A stretch of DNA of 64,000 nucleotides from Parelaphostrongylus tenuis (GCA_019055375.1 JAHQIW010005559.1:1-64000); one strand, 5' to 3'. Counted from the first letter of the stretch, positions 10,891 to 23,754 are shown. The notes: generated from the sequence alone by a model not told the origin. A program made the numbers and translations.

Positions 10891-13800
10891 TCATTTCATG
10901 GATCTTAATGTTTTAACTCATAACGTCCTGCCAGGTCGCAGAGTTACATTGAAGTTAGTACATATTTAGTGATCAATAATCAGCTTCAAGCGGCATACTG
11001 GGATCTTAAAGTCAGTCATAGTTGTTTCCCCCCTCCCTCAATTTCTCTCCTCAAAATGTAGGAAAAGGATTTGAGGGGTCCAAAAATGACCTGAGAGAGT
11101 GCACTAGTCAGTGAACCTGTTTACACTATAGTGTACGCGCCCCGCCTTCATTGTGGATTAGGAGTTGTGACGAATACGAGCTGTTTCTGTGCACTTTTCG
11201 TTCTAGATAAAATATTTGAGCTATTCAAACTTGGCATATTTCCGCTCACCTTGATACAGAGTACAAATTAATCGAAAAAAGGTGAAGTCGCAATAAAGAA
11301 ATAAATAAATGATCTTAGAAAGCGCATAGAGTGTAAAACAAAATCAAAAACATCGGGAGCGTGTATAAGCAGGAAATAGAAGTACACTCTGATGTTTTGA
11401 AAGATAAATATGTTACTTCGGTATCATTCTCGTTAAAAATTAACCATCAGTTTTCTTGATTGTGCGACGTTTCCCATGGAAAACATCTGGAGCTGTTCTA
11501 ACAAATTAGAGAGCTGTCCGATTTCTAAGTGATTAACGCGAACTGCTTCTCATTGTTCTTGGTAAACATCGTCCCTTTCCTTTCTATTTTTGATCATCCA
11601 AAACTTTTTATTTAAAATTCTATAGGTAGAAGAGTAAAACAGATTTTTATCTGGCTTCTTCGAGAAAGAAGGATCACCATAGTAGAGATTGTTGTCTTCA
11701 TTAGCAAGGCTTTGAAAACTTAGTGGAAGTATCTTGTGAATGATCCTCTTATTTCTGGATTGATGTCTCATTGATCTAGAGGTACTCGATAGAGGTGCTG
11801 TTTCGCGTATGCTGGTTGCAGCTGATCCAATTGTTTGTTGACGATCAATTGGTCCCCTCCAACCAGCTAACGAGAAAGTGCTACTGCTCCTTGTTGTCTA
11901 AGTAATCCATTTCACTCTAACACCATTATTCAGAAGTTATTCTGTCTCCATCACTACTCGGAAGAAAACTCTACGACTCTATTTCCTTATTCAGGATGGT
12001 CCTTCGACTTCTGTTACTTATTCGAAAGTCTTTTCTCTTCATTTCCTTCTTTGATAGATTCCTTCGGACTTTATTTCCTTGTTCGGGAGATTTTTTTAGC
12101 GCACCAAGCATCTCATCATAATGAGGCGTACGTCTCATACTACTGAGTTTTTTTTTTCGTCTACGGAAAAGAAAAACTACATTTGCACAGGTAGTTGAGG
12201 TTTATTCCATTAGTTACGAAAGCTCACTATCTTTATAACAATCTTATCTACATATAGCTTAGTCTAAAATGGAAGAGCCTTTCCAAAGAAGAATGAAGAA
12301 AAACAGTTCAGCGCCACTCTTCTGGCTATTCCGAACCTATACAAAACGCCTTGTGAAATTTTTCAATACTCCTCATTGTTTATTCAGATGACGTAATTTA
12401 TTATGTATGAGGCATAAAACAGAAGTATTCAGAGTGTCTTGGGGTTCAATTCATTGAATCCACTAGATGACCGATAGGACTAATCCAGTAAGGAAATGAG
12501 AAATATGCACTAAACTGACATCTTCAATTGCTACACTACTTCAAATTTGAGCTCAAGAAAAATGAGTTTTGCAATATATAAAGAAAGTAAAACTTTGAGG
12601 GACTTTGGAAAGGCTTCGTTTTTCAATTGCCGGTATTTGTCAATATAGTGAATGTTGGTTCCGTGGTTCGAAATACTCGGAAATACACGCTTAGTCGTGA
12701 GTTCAGTCCTTTCTTCCCTTTTTACAATTTCTGCATTCCCTCGGGGTTGACCAACCGCTACCAGACTTATCTGAGGGAAGTAAAGTTGGTGGTGCAGAAG
12801 GGGGGCAAATCAGATACATCGCGAAAACTATCAGAACTGATTGTTATAAGCTCATTGTGTGCAGTCAATTACTCTACGATGTTACGACTAAAGACAAACG
12901 CATGACCTTTTCCTAAGGGATTGGTTGAAGTCGAGCGCTTTTATATCCCTTATCCTTTTACTATCGAACGTAATTCAGTGGAAATTGGAAATACGGGCGA
13001 ATGTAACCGCTGTGTGTTGAACTCGATTCTCTAGGGGAAACGTCAGTCTGAAATGAGTTACACATTTACTTAGGCTAGAGTAGATTTTGATTAGTGAAAA
13101 TGACTTGCTTAGAGAGGAAATAGAAAACTCGGACATTTCATTAAGCTTGAATTTAGGCTTCCATCCATCGACTTCGGACAAAATGGCGACTACGACGACT
13201 CTACGGTGGACCAGCGCGTCAGTGGAAAGAGGGCCAAAGAAGAAAACGTGTTAAATGATAGCATATGAAAATGTAGGAGAATCAAATAGAAAACCCATAG
13301 GGCAACTTCTTCACCTCATTCATAATATACGCAGCTGCATCTGTGATGGAGAGCTATTGAAATTTTTATCGAATAGCATGAATAAACTGCGAAGTTCTCT
13401 TCCTTTCTGGCGTTATTTCAGAAAACTTCTTGATCCAAATACAGTCTGAAATTGTCTCAGAATGACCAACATATAAGCGACAGCTTTGTCTTGAAATTAT
13501 GATCGTTGAAATCCTTCCTTTATTTCTAGAATGAAGACTGTAATTCATATTCCCAAGTAGATATCTAGCAAAATCATCAACTCAGATAATACAAGGATGT
13601 CATCTGCTATTTCTTGTTATAACAGATAAAATTAGCAGGTGTCATATTTATCGAGATGAGAAAATTTTCTAGTGTATAAAATGACTTTTATTTGATTACT
13701 GAAGCTGGATTTTTCCTTCCTTGCCTCTGTTTTTCAAAAATAATGTTTTAGTGAAAGAACTTTTCATAAACCTAACATGTCAAATGAAAAATGAAAGCTT

Positions 13801-14111
13801 TTGAACTGTCCTTTTATCTGAACTTCACCACGGGGATGGTACATCTTCTCCAAAAACGGTGGCTGACGTTTCAGCGACTTCACCTCAAAACCGTTTTGTC
13901 AGGTATGAGAGTAAACTAAGTGATGAAAACATTTCTTCTTTTTGTCAACAATTTAAAAGAACAACACCCACGAAAAATTGCAGGATATTCTTCAAGTCGA
14001 AAGCCTCTTTACAATGAATGCCTTTACTATACTCTAGAATTCAGAATCGGTTCTTCTTTTCGCGCTATTTTTTCGTCTACAAATGAACGATTTCCTCGTA
14101 TATACTTGAGA
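10891..14111. other. No recognisable gene
   Basis: AT-rich, with scattered short frames (for example 12627-12905) lacking any familiar motif. At 13861-13887 GCTGACGTTTCAGCGACTTC weakly resembles a PLE hammerhead end, without an intact core. Confidence 0.45.
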
Positions 14112-14212
14112 TAAATGAGTGGTGAGCGAAAAACTCGACCTCACGCGACCTCCTCGTCGGACCCGCGTTTCACCCATACAGGGGCGCGTGCTACCACTAC
14201 TCGATTTTTTGT
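14112..14212 (-). mobile_element. SINE family 2 (tRNA-like) copy
   Basis: GAGTGGTGAGCGAAAAACTC, GACCCGCGTTTCACCC and GGGGCGCGTGCTACCAC align with the copies at 7.2, 17.1 and 29.0 kb. On the minus strand they give an A-box-like TAGTGGTAGCACGCG. Confidence 0.6.
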
Positions 14213-14439
14213 TGAGGAATGTTTGGAAGACGTATTCAATGAGCAAAAACATTGGAATTAAGGAGCATTCTTTGGAAATGAGAATGTAATAAGCAGCTTG
14301 CAGATGCGAAAACACAGATAAATATGCTCAAGGCTTTTGAAATCTGTACTTCAGTCATCTCTTCTTTAATTAGAACTCACAGAAATAACATCATTCGCAT
14401 TGGAGCCATGAGATGCAGTTTGAGCTGTGTGTGCGCATT

Positions 14440-14570
14440 GTGGATATATATGTGTGTATACGTGTACGTATGTATGTATGTGTATGTGGGTCCACGTTGT
14501 ATGTCTACGTTGCATAAGTGTGTGTTCATGTGTAAGAAGTGTGTGCATACATACATGTAGGTTCACACAT
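14440..14570 (+). repeat. (GT)/(GTAT) low-complexity tract
   Basis: TGTGTGTATACGTGTACG and TATGTATGTATGTGTATG runs. The overlapping short frames are artefacts. Confidence 0.8.
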
Positions 14571-14934
14571 ATGCCTAACCAGGTGCTAGTTTAGATCTTG
14601 GGTCGATGCTTTTGTTTGTATACGAGCTATTTATGTCTGTGTATATGTAGGTGTTTACTTGTGGCCGTCAGTCGAAAAGCGAACAATTCTGAACAGGCTG
14701 AATTCCCACGCGAGCAGCAAATTTCCTTAATACCTAATCATCCTAGTCGTGGGAACTTACCGCCAGAGGCGACAACGTCGGCGTCGTTGTGGTTATCTTT
14801 ACTTCATGAACGAACGATTTGAGGAAACGACTCAGTTCAAACGAAACAACCGTGAATTGTTGCGTGATGCACATTACATACAAATCGACCCGCTAGAAGG
14901 TGACCAATCATAGAGATTATGAAAAGTTCAATGA

Positions 14935-15115
14935 GTTAATAGGTTTGATAGAAAGCTTGGCACTTGTAAAAAACTGAAAATTTATGCACAAATTCCGAAC
15001 AAAGCATATTAATTGATTCTTCCAAATAAAGGCCATCCGTTTTCTACGACTTTATGCCATCGGGCCACCAAGTTTCGGATCTGGTCGAAGTATCATTCTT
15101 TCGACTTCGAATCGA
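14935..15115 (-). pseudogene. Mariner-family transposase C-terminal fossil
   Basis: The minus strand reads YFDQIRNLVARWHKVVENG, matching the mariner C-terminal pattern (G-I-x-x-L-x-x-R-W-x-K-V-V). Only this end is recognised. Confidence 0.5.
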
Positions 15116-16690
15116 AAAACTCTTAACATGCTTTTTTTGTCAAGAGTTCTTTGATTAATTCTCAATTTTTCACGAATGCCCCAAAACTTTCTTTCCAAAT
15201 AATATGTGGAGTAATTGGGCTGGAACCAACATGACTGTGCTTACTTGAGTCAGCGATAGCGATAATTTTAGAGTTCAAGTGAAGTCTTTTTGAGAGTCGT
15301 AGCTATATTTCCTTGCCGAAAATCCGCATGATTTGTTTACGCTATAAATTCCCCCTAGAAAAAACGTCATTTTTTTCGAAAGCCTGAGCACTGATATCTC
15401 TGAAGACATGGTTAAAGCGCTTTTGAGGGTATTCACAATTTTCGATGTATTTAAAATGTCAAACTACGTAGGAGCTGTATAATAAAGTGGTAAGGGGTTG
15501 TTGATTCGAAAAAATGGAAATCACGTTTTGATTCTGCTAGACCTATATCTGCTGAGTCTCAACGCGTTTGAGACAGCTGCCTATTTGCAAACAAAAACAA
15601 TCTACCTCGTTTCGTTTCCAGAAGTTACACGGACTTTATAAATTTAGTTTTCCCTCTATTCGTTCATATCACCATCTTCTCTCTCACTCTACCATTACTG
15701 ACCGTGGAACACCTTAAAAAATGCTCAGTTTCTCAGAATGTTTATAGTGCCTCACTGTCACTTTCCTTGTCTGTGAGCTTGAGAAGTAGCTAGTTGAAAC
15801 TCTCTGTTTTTCTTTGTTCTGTTGGGATAGCATTCAAACAATGTTCTTTTGACTCTCTTTTTGGGTGATCAAAGTTTTGTTTTCTAACTCATTGCCGAAT
15901 TCCATGTTGACAAGAAGAGGCGGTGAACGCAATCACTACTATGTCATTACAAGAGAACGAATAGGGCACCTTTTTTTTTATTGTTTCTAAAGACATTATC
16001 GATGTTCTTATGTCTTTGGTCATTGCGCTTTTGCATGTCCACCGATGTTATTTCTAAGCGAGAGCATATGTTTCAATGAAAATGAGCATTGTAGATTGAG
16101 GCCTAAGACTATCTCACTCACCTTCGTTCGTTTATTTCACGTTCAATTACTTATTTTCCTTCATGGGCTTTTCTTGTTCAAAGAAGAATCTCTAGAAAGT
16201 AAACTGTATGAGAAGTTTTTGCACTGATCCCCCTTCTATTACAGTATGTTCCGAACCGATACGCACGCAAATGAGAAGCGATTGACAAACTGGTGTAATG
16301 CCGGGCAAATAGGTGTACCTCAAGCTTACATCCTAAGACTTCGTTACCTTTTGTTCAGCATTGTGGTAGGTATTGATTCAGCCATGCACTAGATCCAGCA
16401 GGTCTCTCAGACTTCCGCAGTCGTAAATAAGTACTAGACTTGTGTGGAACAAGTTTACTCCTTCTAATCCCAGCGGAACCCTCTATCACTGCCATTTCAA
16501 GACTGCAAGAAGAATATTCTCGACCAGCTCTCAACGACATTCGAGACAGAGACGAAAAAATCTGCAAGAAGCAGCTTAAGCCACAAGCAATACAAAATTT
16601 ATACTGAATCTTCTGGATAGGGTTGCGTGTAAAGAATCGACTTCAAGAAGTGCTCGAGTCCGCATAGTGATACAGTGTGATGCATATGAT
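15116..16690. other. No recognisable gene
   Basis: AT-rich. At 16440-16600 one plus-strand frame reads ISRLQEEYSRPALNDIRDRD and then KKQLKPQAIQNLY, possibly a coding fossil, unidentified. Confidence 0.4.
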
Positions 16691-16694
16691 GTTT

Positions 16695-16815
16695 TATCAT
16701 GTGATAACAATAATAATAGTAGTAATAATAATATCAGTAATGATAATAGTAATAAGAATAATAATGATAATGCTATTGATAAAACTAATAATGGTGATCG
16801 TAATGATAATAATAG
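16695..16815 (+). repeat. Imperfect (AAT)n tract
   Basis: AATAATAATAGTAGTAATAA-type repeats; the asparagine-rich frame 16667-16876 is its translation. Confidence 0.85.
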
Positions 16816-17067
16816 GCAATATTTGATAGCGTGTATTGAATATTACTATTTCATAAATGACACTGAGGTAATATAATAATTCTTTATTTGATATTCAATA
16901 GTGACCCCCAGAAAAGGGTGACTGAACTCTTAGAAGCCGCCTCTTGTTCCAACTTTCGATTGTATCGTAGCACATTTGTGGCCAAATCTCACGCTAAACC
17001 CCGCTAGTGAAATGAAAATTAGGCGGCAAAAATTCTCATTCTGTTCCAACATACTTAAGGGAAATGA

Positions 17068-17290
17068 GTAGTGAGCGAATTTCTATCTCAGGCGGGAGTT
17101 GAACCGGTGTACCACCCATAGCGGGGACGCGTGCTACCACTACGTTACCGAGACACGGTTTCGCTACCACTCATTCTTCATGGCTCTTTCATAGCTGTCA
17201 GCCGCCTACCATTCTTAGGTTTGGTCGATAAGCATAATCGCTCAGTAAACCCCAGTTAACTGACAGCCATTGTAATACGTAATTGTGTGA
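17068..17290 (-). mobile_element. SINE family 2 copy
   Basis: tRNA-like part (minus strand: GTAGTGGTAGCACGCGTCCC, B box GGTTCAACTCCCGC) plus adjoining repeat with CAGCCGCCTACC and GGTTTGGTCGATAAGC, shared with 7.04-7.15 kb. Confidence 0.65.
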
Positions 17291-17599
17291 TAAATTATTC
17301 TGGTACTTCAGGTTCAAACACTAAATAGTCTTCATGACTTATCGTGAGCACATTGTTTTAGCAGTATAGTGAAAGTTATTCCGTCACAAAGAAGACCTGG
17401 TAACGTCTTGTCGACTTCCTCACCAATTGACGTCATAGATAGACCTGTTTGAGTGCTGTTTACCAAGACTGATTCACGTTCTACTAACCAGTCAAAACTT
17501 CCTCCTTTCTTCTAGCTTCAAATTGAGGTTTTGTAATTCTTATCATGTTTGATCAATCTCTTTGCGAGGCACCAAGCATTCAACTCTTGCAGGATCGTG

Positions 17600-17810
17600 A
17601 AGGTGGATAAATACACACCTGACGTGCAATGATTCGCGATGATTTCGCGGCGTATGGAGTCCGTGCAATTATCCACCCACATTGATTCGGTACCAACTTG
17701 TCGCCTAAAGAAGCATAGAGGGCAGTTTAGTTCAACTCATGGGATCGAACCAGCACCTTTTAGTGCAGTTGTAAGATACATATCAACCATTGCGCTGGAT
17801 AGGAGGCTAC
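17600..17810 (-). mobile_element. tRNA-derived SINE, third type
   Basis: Minus strand: A-box-like GCGCAATGGTTGATATG and a perfect B box GGTTCGATCCC, followed by GACAAGTTGGTACCG, laid out like family 1 but with a different body. The open frame across it is not a gene. Confidence 0.55.
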
Positions 17811-18024
17811 GGCTAGAAATTTGCAGTCGTATGATACCTAAGATTCTATCACAGGCAACATTCTCCCATAACGTAGGCTTACTCTCAAATTTTTTTTGAT
17901 TTCCGAGCTGAAATGTTAAGATTCTTGTTTGCTTGAAAAATCATAACGCCGTAGCGAATTGAAACTGCTTTTGTATCTCGTAACATATTCTAAACCTCTC
18001 ATGAGGTCTTTTATGGCACTTATA

Positions 18025-18067
18025 GTGCTAAGCAAGTATTTCGGCCTTACAGTCTCATCAGTAGCAC
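18025..18067 (-). ncRNA. Hammerhead relic (family C)
   Basis: Perfect 6-bp stem I GUGCUA/UAGCAC, intact CUGAUGA and GAAA, stem II weakened by an A-C mismatch, loop GUAA. The cleavage triplet reads GCU instead of GUH. The family C tail (CTCATGAGGTC) lies at 17995-18010. Confidence 0.75.
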
Positions 18068-18284
18068 GGTGCCTAACGGTTTCAGTCAGTTCCTTGTAAG
18101 AGGATGTACCTTAACATATAAAAAATCGCCGCTGAAGATGCTGCACTGCTCGCGCAAAGTGAAAAATATCACTTCACACTGCGGAGAAACAAATCACTAC
18201 ATGTCCAGTGATAAGATTATCCAACATTATTGTGATTAACAGTCGATTGCTCATATCTGGTGAATGATTGATACTTTTATATTC

Positions 18285-18405
18285 GAATTCGTTCTGAGAC
18301 TTCGGTCAAAACCATTGTATCTGATAACAGGTTTCAAGCCTTCCATGAGGTCTGCTATGATTTTTTCACTCTACACAAGCAGTATATAGCAACTCCCGCA
18401 AGGCT
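18285..18405 (-). repeat. Family C HHR-tail relic
   Basis: Contains GATAACAGGTTTCAAGCC and CCATGAGGTCTGC, as in the tail of the 18.0-kb unit. The ribozyme core is not recognisable. Confidence 0.4.
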
Positions 18406-18447
18406 TTGTTGTCAATTTATACCTTGCGGTATATGACTGCCGTGCTA

Positions 18448-18760
18448 TCAACGTGATCGTATAGGGCTCACTGTACGGAGGTTGGAGTTGAGTTCTTCCT
18501 GAGGCGCGCCATCTCGGAGAAAACCAACCAGCAGACATACAGTGATTAAGTGTAGATCGTTGCCTTCGATGCCGTTTGTTATAATTGTAACATCGGCATC
18601 AAGAATAAGGTAATCACCAAGTTGCGTTCTGTGCTGAAGAGGAGTGGAGACGACCACCAAGTGGTGGAACTTTACAACAAATCACGTGAGACTCGCCACC
18701 GAGAGTCAAGCGCACAGTCCCGTATTTGATACACCCCATTGTGCATAGTTTCTCCAACCT
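18448..18760 (-). pseudogene. Frameshifted coding fossil, unidentified
   Basis: Two adjoining minus frames look coding: MGCIKYGTVRLTLGGESHV upstream and LGDYLILDADVTIITNGIEG, NDLHLITVCLLVGFLRDG downstream, in locally GC-rich DNA. The switch lies near 18660. It is perhaps a transposon gene; I cannot name the family. Confidence 0.35.
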
Positions 18761-19429
18761 TCAATGGCAACAACCCACTGTACGCTCCCCGGGAACTTCA
18801 CGAAGGGCTACATGAAAGTGATCGTGCCCGACATCCGTTACAGTACTCACAAAAAGTTCGACAACGATAATCCAACATCGAAGCCGGTGCCTTCAAGTCC
18901 CTCCGCCACTCTTGCTGTTGTCCTCATTTTGTGAGGTCGTTCTTTCCTTCTTGTTACTGACTCATCATTTAGTGATCCTGCTATCCTGTTGCTTCCATGA
19001 TCATTATCTTGTCATGGCTCCTGAATATAATTGCCGCATCTCAGTCTCTGGGCACATGAGAAGACATAGTTTCCTGTTACTAGTCTACTAGTGGCGTCAG
19101 GAATTTGTATATATTGTTTAAAATCGTTATTGTAAAATATGTTGTTTTAGGTGTTCGTCTTAGACGAACTATTTCGTTGTACTTACGACAGACACTCACT
19201 AGTCGTATATCACCAACCGCTCTTTGGAATAATAGTGTTGCTTTCGGATAAATTAATAAATAGATCATGTATCCGCAGAAGAACGGGCAACAACCTTCCT
19301 AAGCCCCGCGTGATGTTTAAGGGCGAGCAAAGGGCCAGAACCACTATACAGTGTGACATTTTCGGCGTTGATTCCTTATATACACAGGGTTTATCACGTT
19401 ACAGAGAACTGGCTAAACCAAAAGGCATT

Positions 19430-19472
19430 GTGCTACTCATGAGGCTGACAGGCCTAAAATAGTGTCCAGCAC
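19430..19472 (+). ncRNA. Degenerate hammerhead (family C)
   Basis: GUGCUA then CUCAUGA (core G5 is C), a GGCU/GGCC stem II region, UAAAA instead of GAAAC, then GUGUCCAGCAC. The tail at 19480-19570 (CATATCAGATCTCATGAAAG) is well matched, so the family assignment is firm although the ribozyme is dead. Confidence 0.65.
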
Positions 19473-20059
19473 TTTATAATTGTCATATCAGATCTCATGA
19501 AAGGCTCTAAAAAAGTTGTCAGATTATACTGTTTTGAGCGAGGTCTTGAAAAACAGCCCAATATAGATTTTATTGTTCTTAAGTGATATTAAAACATTAC
19601 GGCATCAAAAATCAACAAAGTTCCTTGACGAGTATGTTGTACTTCTGTGCGAAATCGTCGATGTTATGAGCATCAGCTGAGCATTGACGTGAGCAGTCTG
19701 TTGGAATCTGCCGAGGCGTAGTATGACGGGTCACAACAGCTGTTGTGGATGCATGACGTTATCGCATTCCTGAGCTGTTTGTTTATCCAATAGTCCAATC
19801 GAAGCTTCATGGATAAAGAACTCAAAGATGCAGCACATAACAAGCCACTGATGTGCCCACCTCGAAAAAGATTTAACCGTTCACACGGACTGTACTGAAT
19901 TTTTATAGTAAGGTTCAAGAACGGTCGATTGGAAGACAGTGTCTACATATTCTCTACCAGTCAAAAGAAGTCGAAAAAAAATGGTGATAACCACAACCGC
20001 GTGCTGTCACCAAAAACGTCTCCCCATCCCTGCTTCAAAGTAGGGTTCAGTATGGAGCG

Positions 20060-20140
20060 TGTGGCTCCGATGAAGCGGGCGATACCGCCGAAACCTACGT
20101 AGACCACTGACGTATCAGCCTCGAAAAGGCTTTGAACATA
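20060..20140 (+). ncRNA. Divergent hammerhead-like motif with family C tail
   Basis: CCGAUGA (core U4 is C), stem II GCGG/CCGC, GAAAC, then the palindrome CUACGUAG. Downstream GCCTCGAAAAGGC and TTTGAACATATCATGG resemble the family C tail. No standard cleavage triplet. Confidence 0.4.
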
Positions 20141-20725
20141 TCATGGCAGCACATCACTGTTATATCATTATTCTCTCCTGCCACTATTAGTACTATGATC
20201 TTCTTTGTTTGATATTATCAGCGTCAGTATAAAGAAATACAGTTATTTGGGTGCTCTTCTATCTTTTGTTGTTTAGTTTTAGGATTCGGAATAATCCATT
20301 CATTACCGTCCAAATACGGCGTTCTATTGAAGTCATTATTCATTTAGTAATCAGAATTCAGTAAAGACTCCGAAAACTGATTTTTTAGATTGAGGTGTAC
20401 ATACGGTGTTGAATGAGTCATGCTTTCATCTAAATGAAAACGTTCACTCAAATCAGTGAATGAAATGAGTGATATTCAAGAAATATTCGAATAATCACTG
20501 GGATAAAACTCGTGACCTGGATAAAGTTATATGTGACTGTAGTGAAGTGTACGACTGAAAGATGATAAATTCATGAATCAGTACTGTACTCTGCTCCAAT
20601 TAAATAGAGTGTTTAGATCATGGAAAAGACTGTGATGATAAACGATGTTTATATCTCAAAGATTTTCGCCTCATTATGTCGATAAGTAGACACAAAATAG
20701 TAATCATAGTCTAGTGCACTACAAA

Positions 20726-20815
20726 GAATGGTAGAGCGCGTATCACAGTGGTAGATGTGCTTCTTTGATGCACGTAGTTGTTCGTTGGATTGTGTTCCCA
20801 TGACTAACAAAGCTT
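20726..20815 (+). mobile_element. SINE family 1 tRNA-like head, degraded
   Basis: GAGCGCGTATCACAGTGG and TTCCCATGACTAACAAAGC align with the SINE head through its first body bases; the body is missing. Confidence 0.45.
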
Positions 20816-21050
20816 CTATACTTTCGGTTCGGAAAGCTGATATAAGATATGTCCGGAAGGATAGAAATACTACCTAGATTCATCATGAAAAGCTACGAAA
20901 TCCATGTCTTGACTGAATAGTATCCGCCCAAATACCTCTATGATTCTTAATGGAGGTACTAAAGCATGGAGCGTTCCTATGAGATCGATCAACAGCGAGT
21001 GTCCTTATCATTTATTCAACTATTCCACGGTTCATAAAGGTCTAATAAGG

Positions 21051-21301
21051 ATGGAAGCTGTGACCAAGCCCAACTTTACTCGATTTGCCAAACAGGGTAT
21101 GTCGCGCTTTTGAAAACGCATGAAAGCAGACTTGTGTGGGGGATAAGCAGTATTGAGCTGGTACATCGCTAGGCCACCGCGAATCATTGTAAGGGCTAGA
21201 GATGCATTCAATCACCTCAGAAAAGCTAAAAATTGAAGAAGAATGATGGCTCATTGCTCAAGGATTGATGAATGCCGAGAACTTTATCCATTTTATCCTA
21301 T
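21051..21301 (+). mobile_element. SINE family 1 body, 5'-truncated and diverged
   Basis: Shares GGATAAGCAG, TAGGCCACCGCGAATCATTG, GATGCATTCAATCACCTC and GCCGAGAACTTTATCC with the full copies; the tRNA-like head is absent. Confidence 0.75.
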
Positions 21302-22727
21302 TGAAGATTGCTTAAGAAAAATTGATGGTCTGCACTGACTTTGTATTACAGCATTAGGAAACACATGAATCGCTATCCAGGGCTTTCGTTGTTTTATATC
21401 AGTCAATTAGCACAGCTGATGGCCAATGCTTTTGCAATGCAAAAGTGCTGGAATGTGCTATATAGAATTCTCCATTCAAAGTAAAAGCATTCATATTGAA
21501 CATCCTAAGCAGTACTTAACAAATAAAAATAATCCATTTTACAAATTCATAACACTATTTTCAGAATTTTCTTTGACTACGTGCTTTTGACCGTCAGGAA
21601 TTTTCACATTTCTGAAAAGAATAATACAACTCAGGAGATTCCCGCAGAATTGTTGATTTCTTCATTCTCTGTAACAGAGACATTGATATGTACATATTGA
21701 ACAGCGAGGCAGTGACATTTGGTACTTGGAAATTTCTCGAATTTCTCGAATTTTGCGAACAGTCTTACATGAGTAAAAATTTTCTATTGAAAGCGATTTA
21801 CCGATGGTAATGGAAAAAAGGAGGACGATGGAACCCTAGAAATAATGGTTATATAACTAGTAAAACGGGTTACACGAAGATACATTTACGTAATCTATGG
21901 AAGCTTAAGACTGCAATTCAACAAGAGGATAAATCTTTACACGTGGACAAAGTTCAGTCCATAAGATTCGAAATTCCTAAAGAAAGGATTATTTCCAAAT
22001 ATTGTAAGAACTGAAATAAATCCATATAAGATACAAGATATCATGAAAAGTATGGTTACATTTGGAAGCAGTTCACGTCTGTCAAAGTGGAACAGAACTT
22101 TGGAGAGTAAACAAAGATATTTTATAAACGAAATTGATTCATGTGTGTTCTAGGGCAGAATATCTGAAGTCAAAGTGATTTGTAAGAGAAGCGATCAAAT
22201 TCTCCTTATTTTCCTACGGCCTTCAACAGTGCTTAAGAATCGAGACTGGCTGAATTTATTAAATATAAACTGCAATGACGAAAGGGATAAGTTCACTTTT
22301 CTCATCGATTAATCTACAAATCTGAGAGTACCTCGACAACTCCATTTGAAAGGTCAGCTAGAGTTAATATGCCATGGCAAAGCTAAGCGACTACCCGTAA
22401 CTACTGCTGGCCAAAAACGAAAAAAAATGGCATCGTACAAAGTAGTGCACTTGTTCTCTGTGATTCTTGAGCGGGCAAAATCAACTAAAACGCTGTAGTA
22501 TGGAGACGGATAAAGGTAATGACTTCCATTTTGAATTTTTCAAATGAATACGGTACTTCTAGTGCTACAGTTGGTTTTTCGTGACAATTGGGAATGTATC
22601 TTTGAGTTGAGTGAATAGAACGATGCAAAAGAGCCAAAGAGCACACTAAAAGAGATCAAGCAGAAGAAAAACCAATGGAAGATGAATTCGATTGCTGAGT
22701 TTTTCTGCACAGAATTGTACATTTATT
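21302..22727. other. No recognisable feature
   Basis: AT-rich; nothing beyond short random frames. Confidence 0.5.
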
Positions 22728-22883
22728 TCAGAGAACTCCCAATTCTTGGAGCCAAACTGCACCGAACAATGAAACCATCAGCACCACAGGGACACCAATC
22801 GCCACAGCGAGTACCACTCCAATCGGAACTAAAATCTCGATTAGTGAAATATCTAGTTGGTTTATATATAATAATTTCGTAAA
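22728..22883 (-). CDS. Short hydrophobic open frame, possible membrane-helix exon
   Basis: The minus strand encodes EILVPIGVVLAVAIGVPVVL then MVSLFGAVWLQELGVL and a stop: a convincing transmembrane helix, without its own ATG. It lies just downstream, on the same strand, of the three coding-like units and could be their 3' exon. Unrecognised; chance cannot be excluded. Confidence 0.25.
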   Translation of the reverse strand, partial: FTKLLYINQLDISLIEILVPIGVVLAVAIGVPVVLMVSLFGAVWLQELGVL

Positions 22884-22954
22884 TCATCACTTTACTTTAT
22901 CTCCTTGCTTGATCCGTAGCATGATTTCTCTTTACTGTATGTGTCTCAATATTT

Positions 22955-23160
22955 CTAATATTCGATTCTTCTCATCGCCTTCATCGCCTCCTTCAGAATT
23001 TCATCTTCCTTAAAAACGTCGTAGAATGCTGGATGGGCACATCTTGCAGTCTCAAGGATAGCCGGGTAGAGGCGTCCGTCTATTGATTGTCGTAGAATAA
23101 TGTTGGCGGAAGGGGTCAACACCGTCCTCAGCATCACTAACCACTCAGTCACCTCTCACC
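22955..23160 (-). pseudogene. Coding-like repeat unit 1, unidentified
   Basis: The minus frame (65 residues) includes NIILRQSIDGRLYPAILETA and HPAFYDVFKEDEILKEAMKA. The DNA around ATTCTACGA and TTGAGACTGCA is shared with two further units upstream on the same strand. I do not recognise the family. Its charged, helix-like end and the triplication suggest a decayed gene with repeated exons. Confidence 0.35.
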
Positions 23161-23399
23161 ATTTCGTAATTGGTAACAAACAAATATTTAATGCAAAAAC
23201 TTGCGCATTTGAAAATTGATTACTAATGAAGAAATAGAAAAGAGGTGAAACTTGGAACTTTATAGTAAAATTATATTTCATTAGCGGATAGCTGCATAAT
23301 TTGATCGCTTTATCTGTAGATATACATAATTTGTAAATCGTTTTTATACTAGTCGTAAACGCAATTTGCGGCACGAGCTTTGTCCTTCTTGCATTTAAA

Positions 23400-23660
23400 T
23401 CATTTCCACGCACTCGTCCACCACAGTGATCTTTGGATGATTCGGATATTGCTTCGGCTGCTGCTTGAATATGTCTCCTCTATGAATTTCGTAGAATGCT
23501 GGTCAAGACGACTGTCCCTGCAATCTAGGAGCCAGCTGAGACAAAGCGCTCTCTGAGACGTTCATATAATTATTGTTATAGTGTCGAAGGAAATCGGTTC
23601 AGCGCCCAGCTTATCAGCTTGCTTCGCGATACACCGCACCACTAATCATTTCACTGCTCC
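23400..23660 (-). pseudogene. Coding-like repeat unit 2, unidentified
   Basis: The minus strand gives MNVSESALSQLAPRLQGQSS and, after a stop, PAFYEIHRGDIFKQQPKQYP, parallel to unit 1 (HPAFYDVFKED). At least one in-frame stop, so decayed. Confidence 0.35.
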
Positions 23661-23754
23661 TTCTCGAAATCGTTTTACGGCAAAACTATTTCTAGCACTT
23701 CCTTGATTCGTCTCCACAGCGTTTTTTCCCACTGTGTGGATTCCAGTACTTCTA

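Noticed and set aside
13850..13905. Hammerhead-like GACGTTTCAGCGACTTC motif
   Set aside because: GAAACGUC is present on the minus strand but CUGANGA cannot be aligned without two core changes, so it is too weak to call.
17040..17165. Possible true tRNA gene
   Set aside because: A and B boxes are present but the cloverleaf is poor and the sequence is repeated with attached body, so it is a SINE.
22731..22859. Plus-strand Thr/Ser-rich exon after a good TTTATTTCAG acceptor
   Set aside because: The opposite strand reads as a clear membrane helix, and the Thr-rich composition is its mirror; no matching donor was seen.
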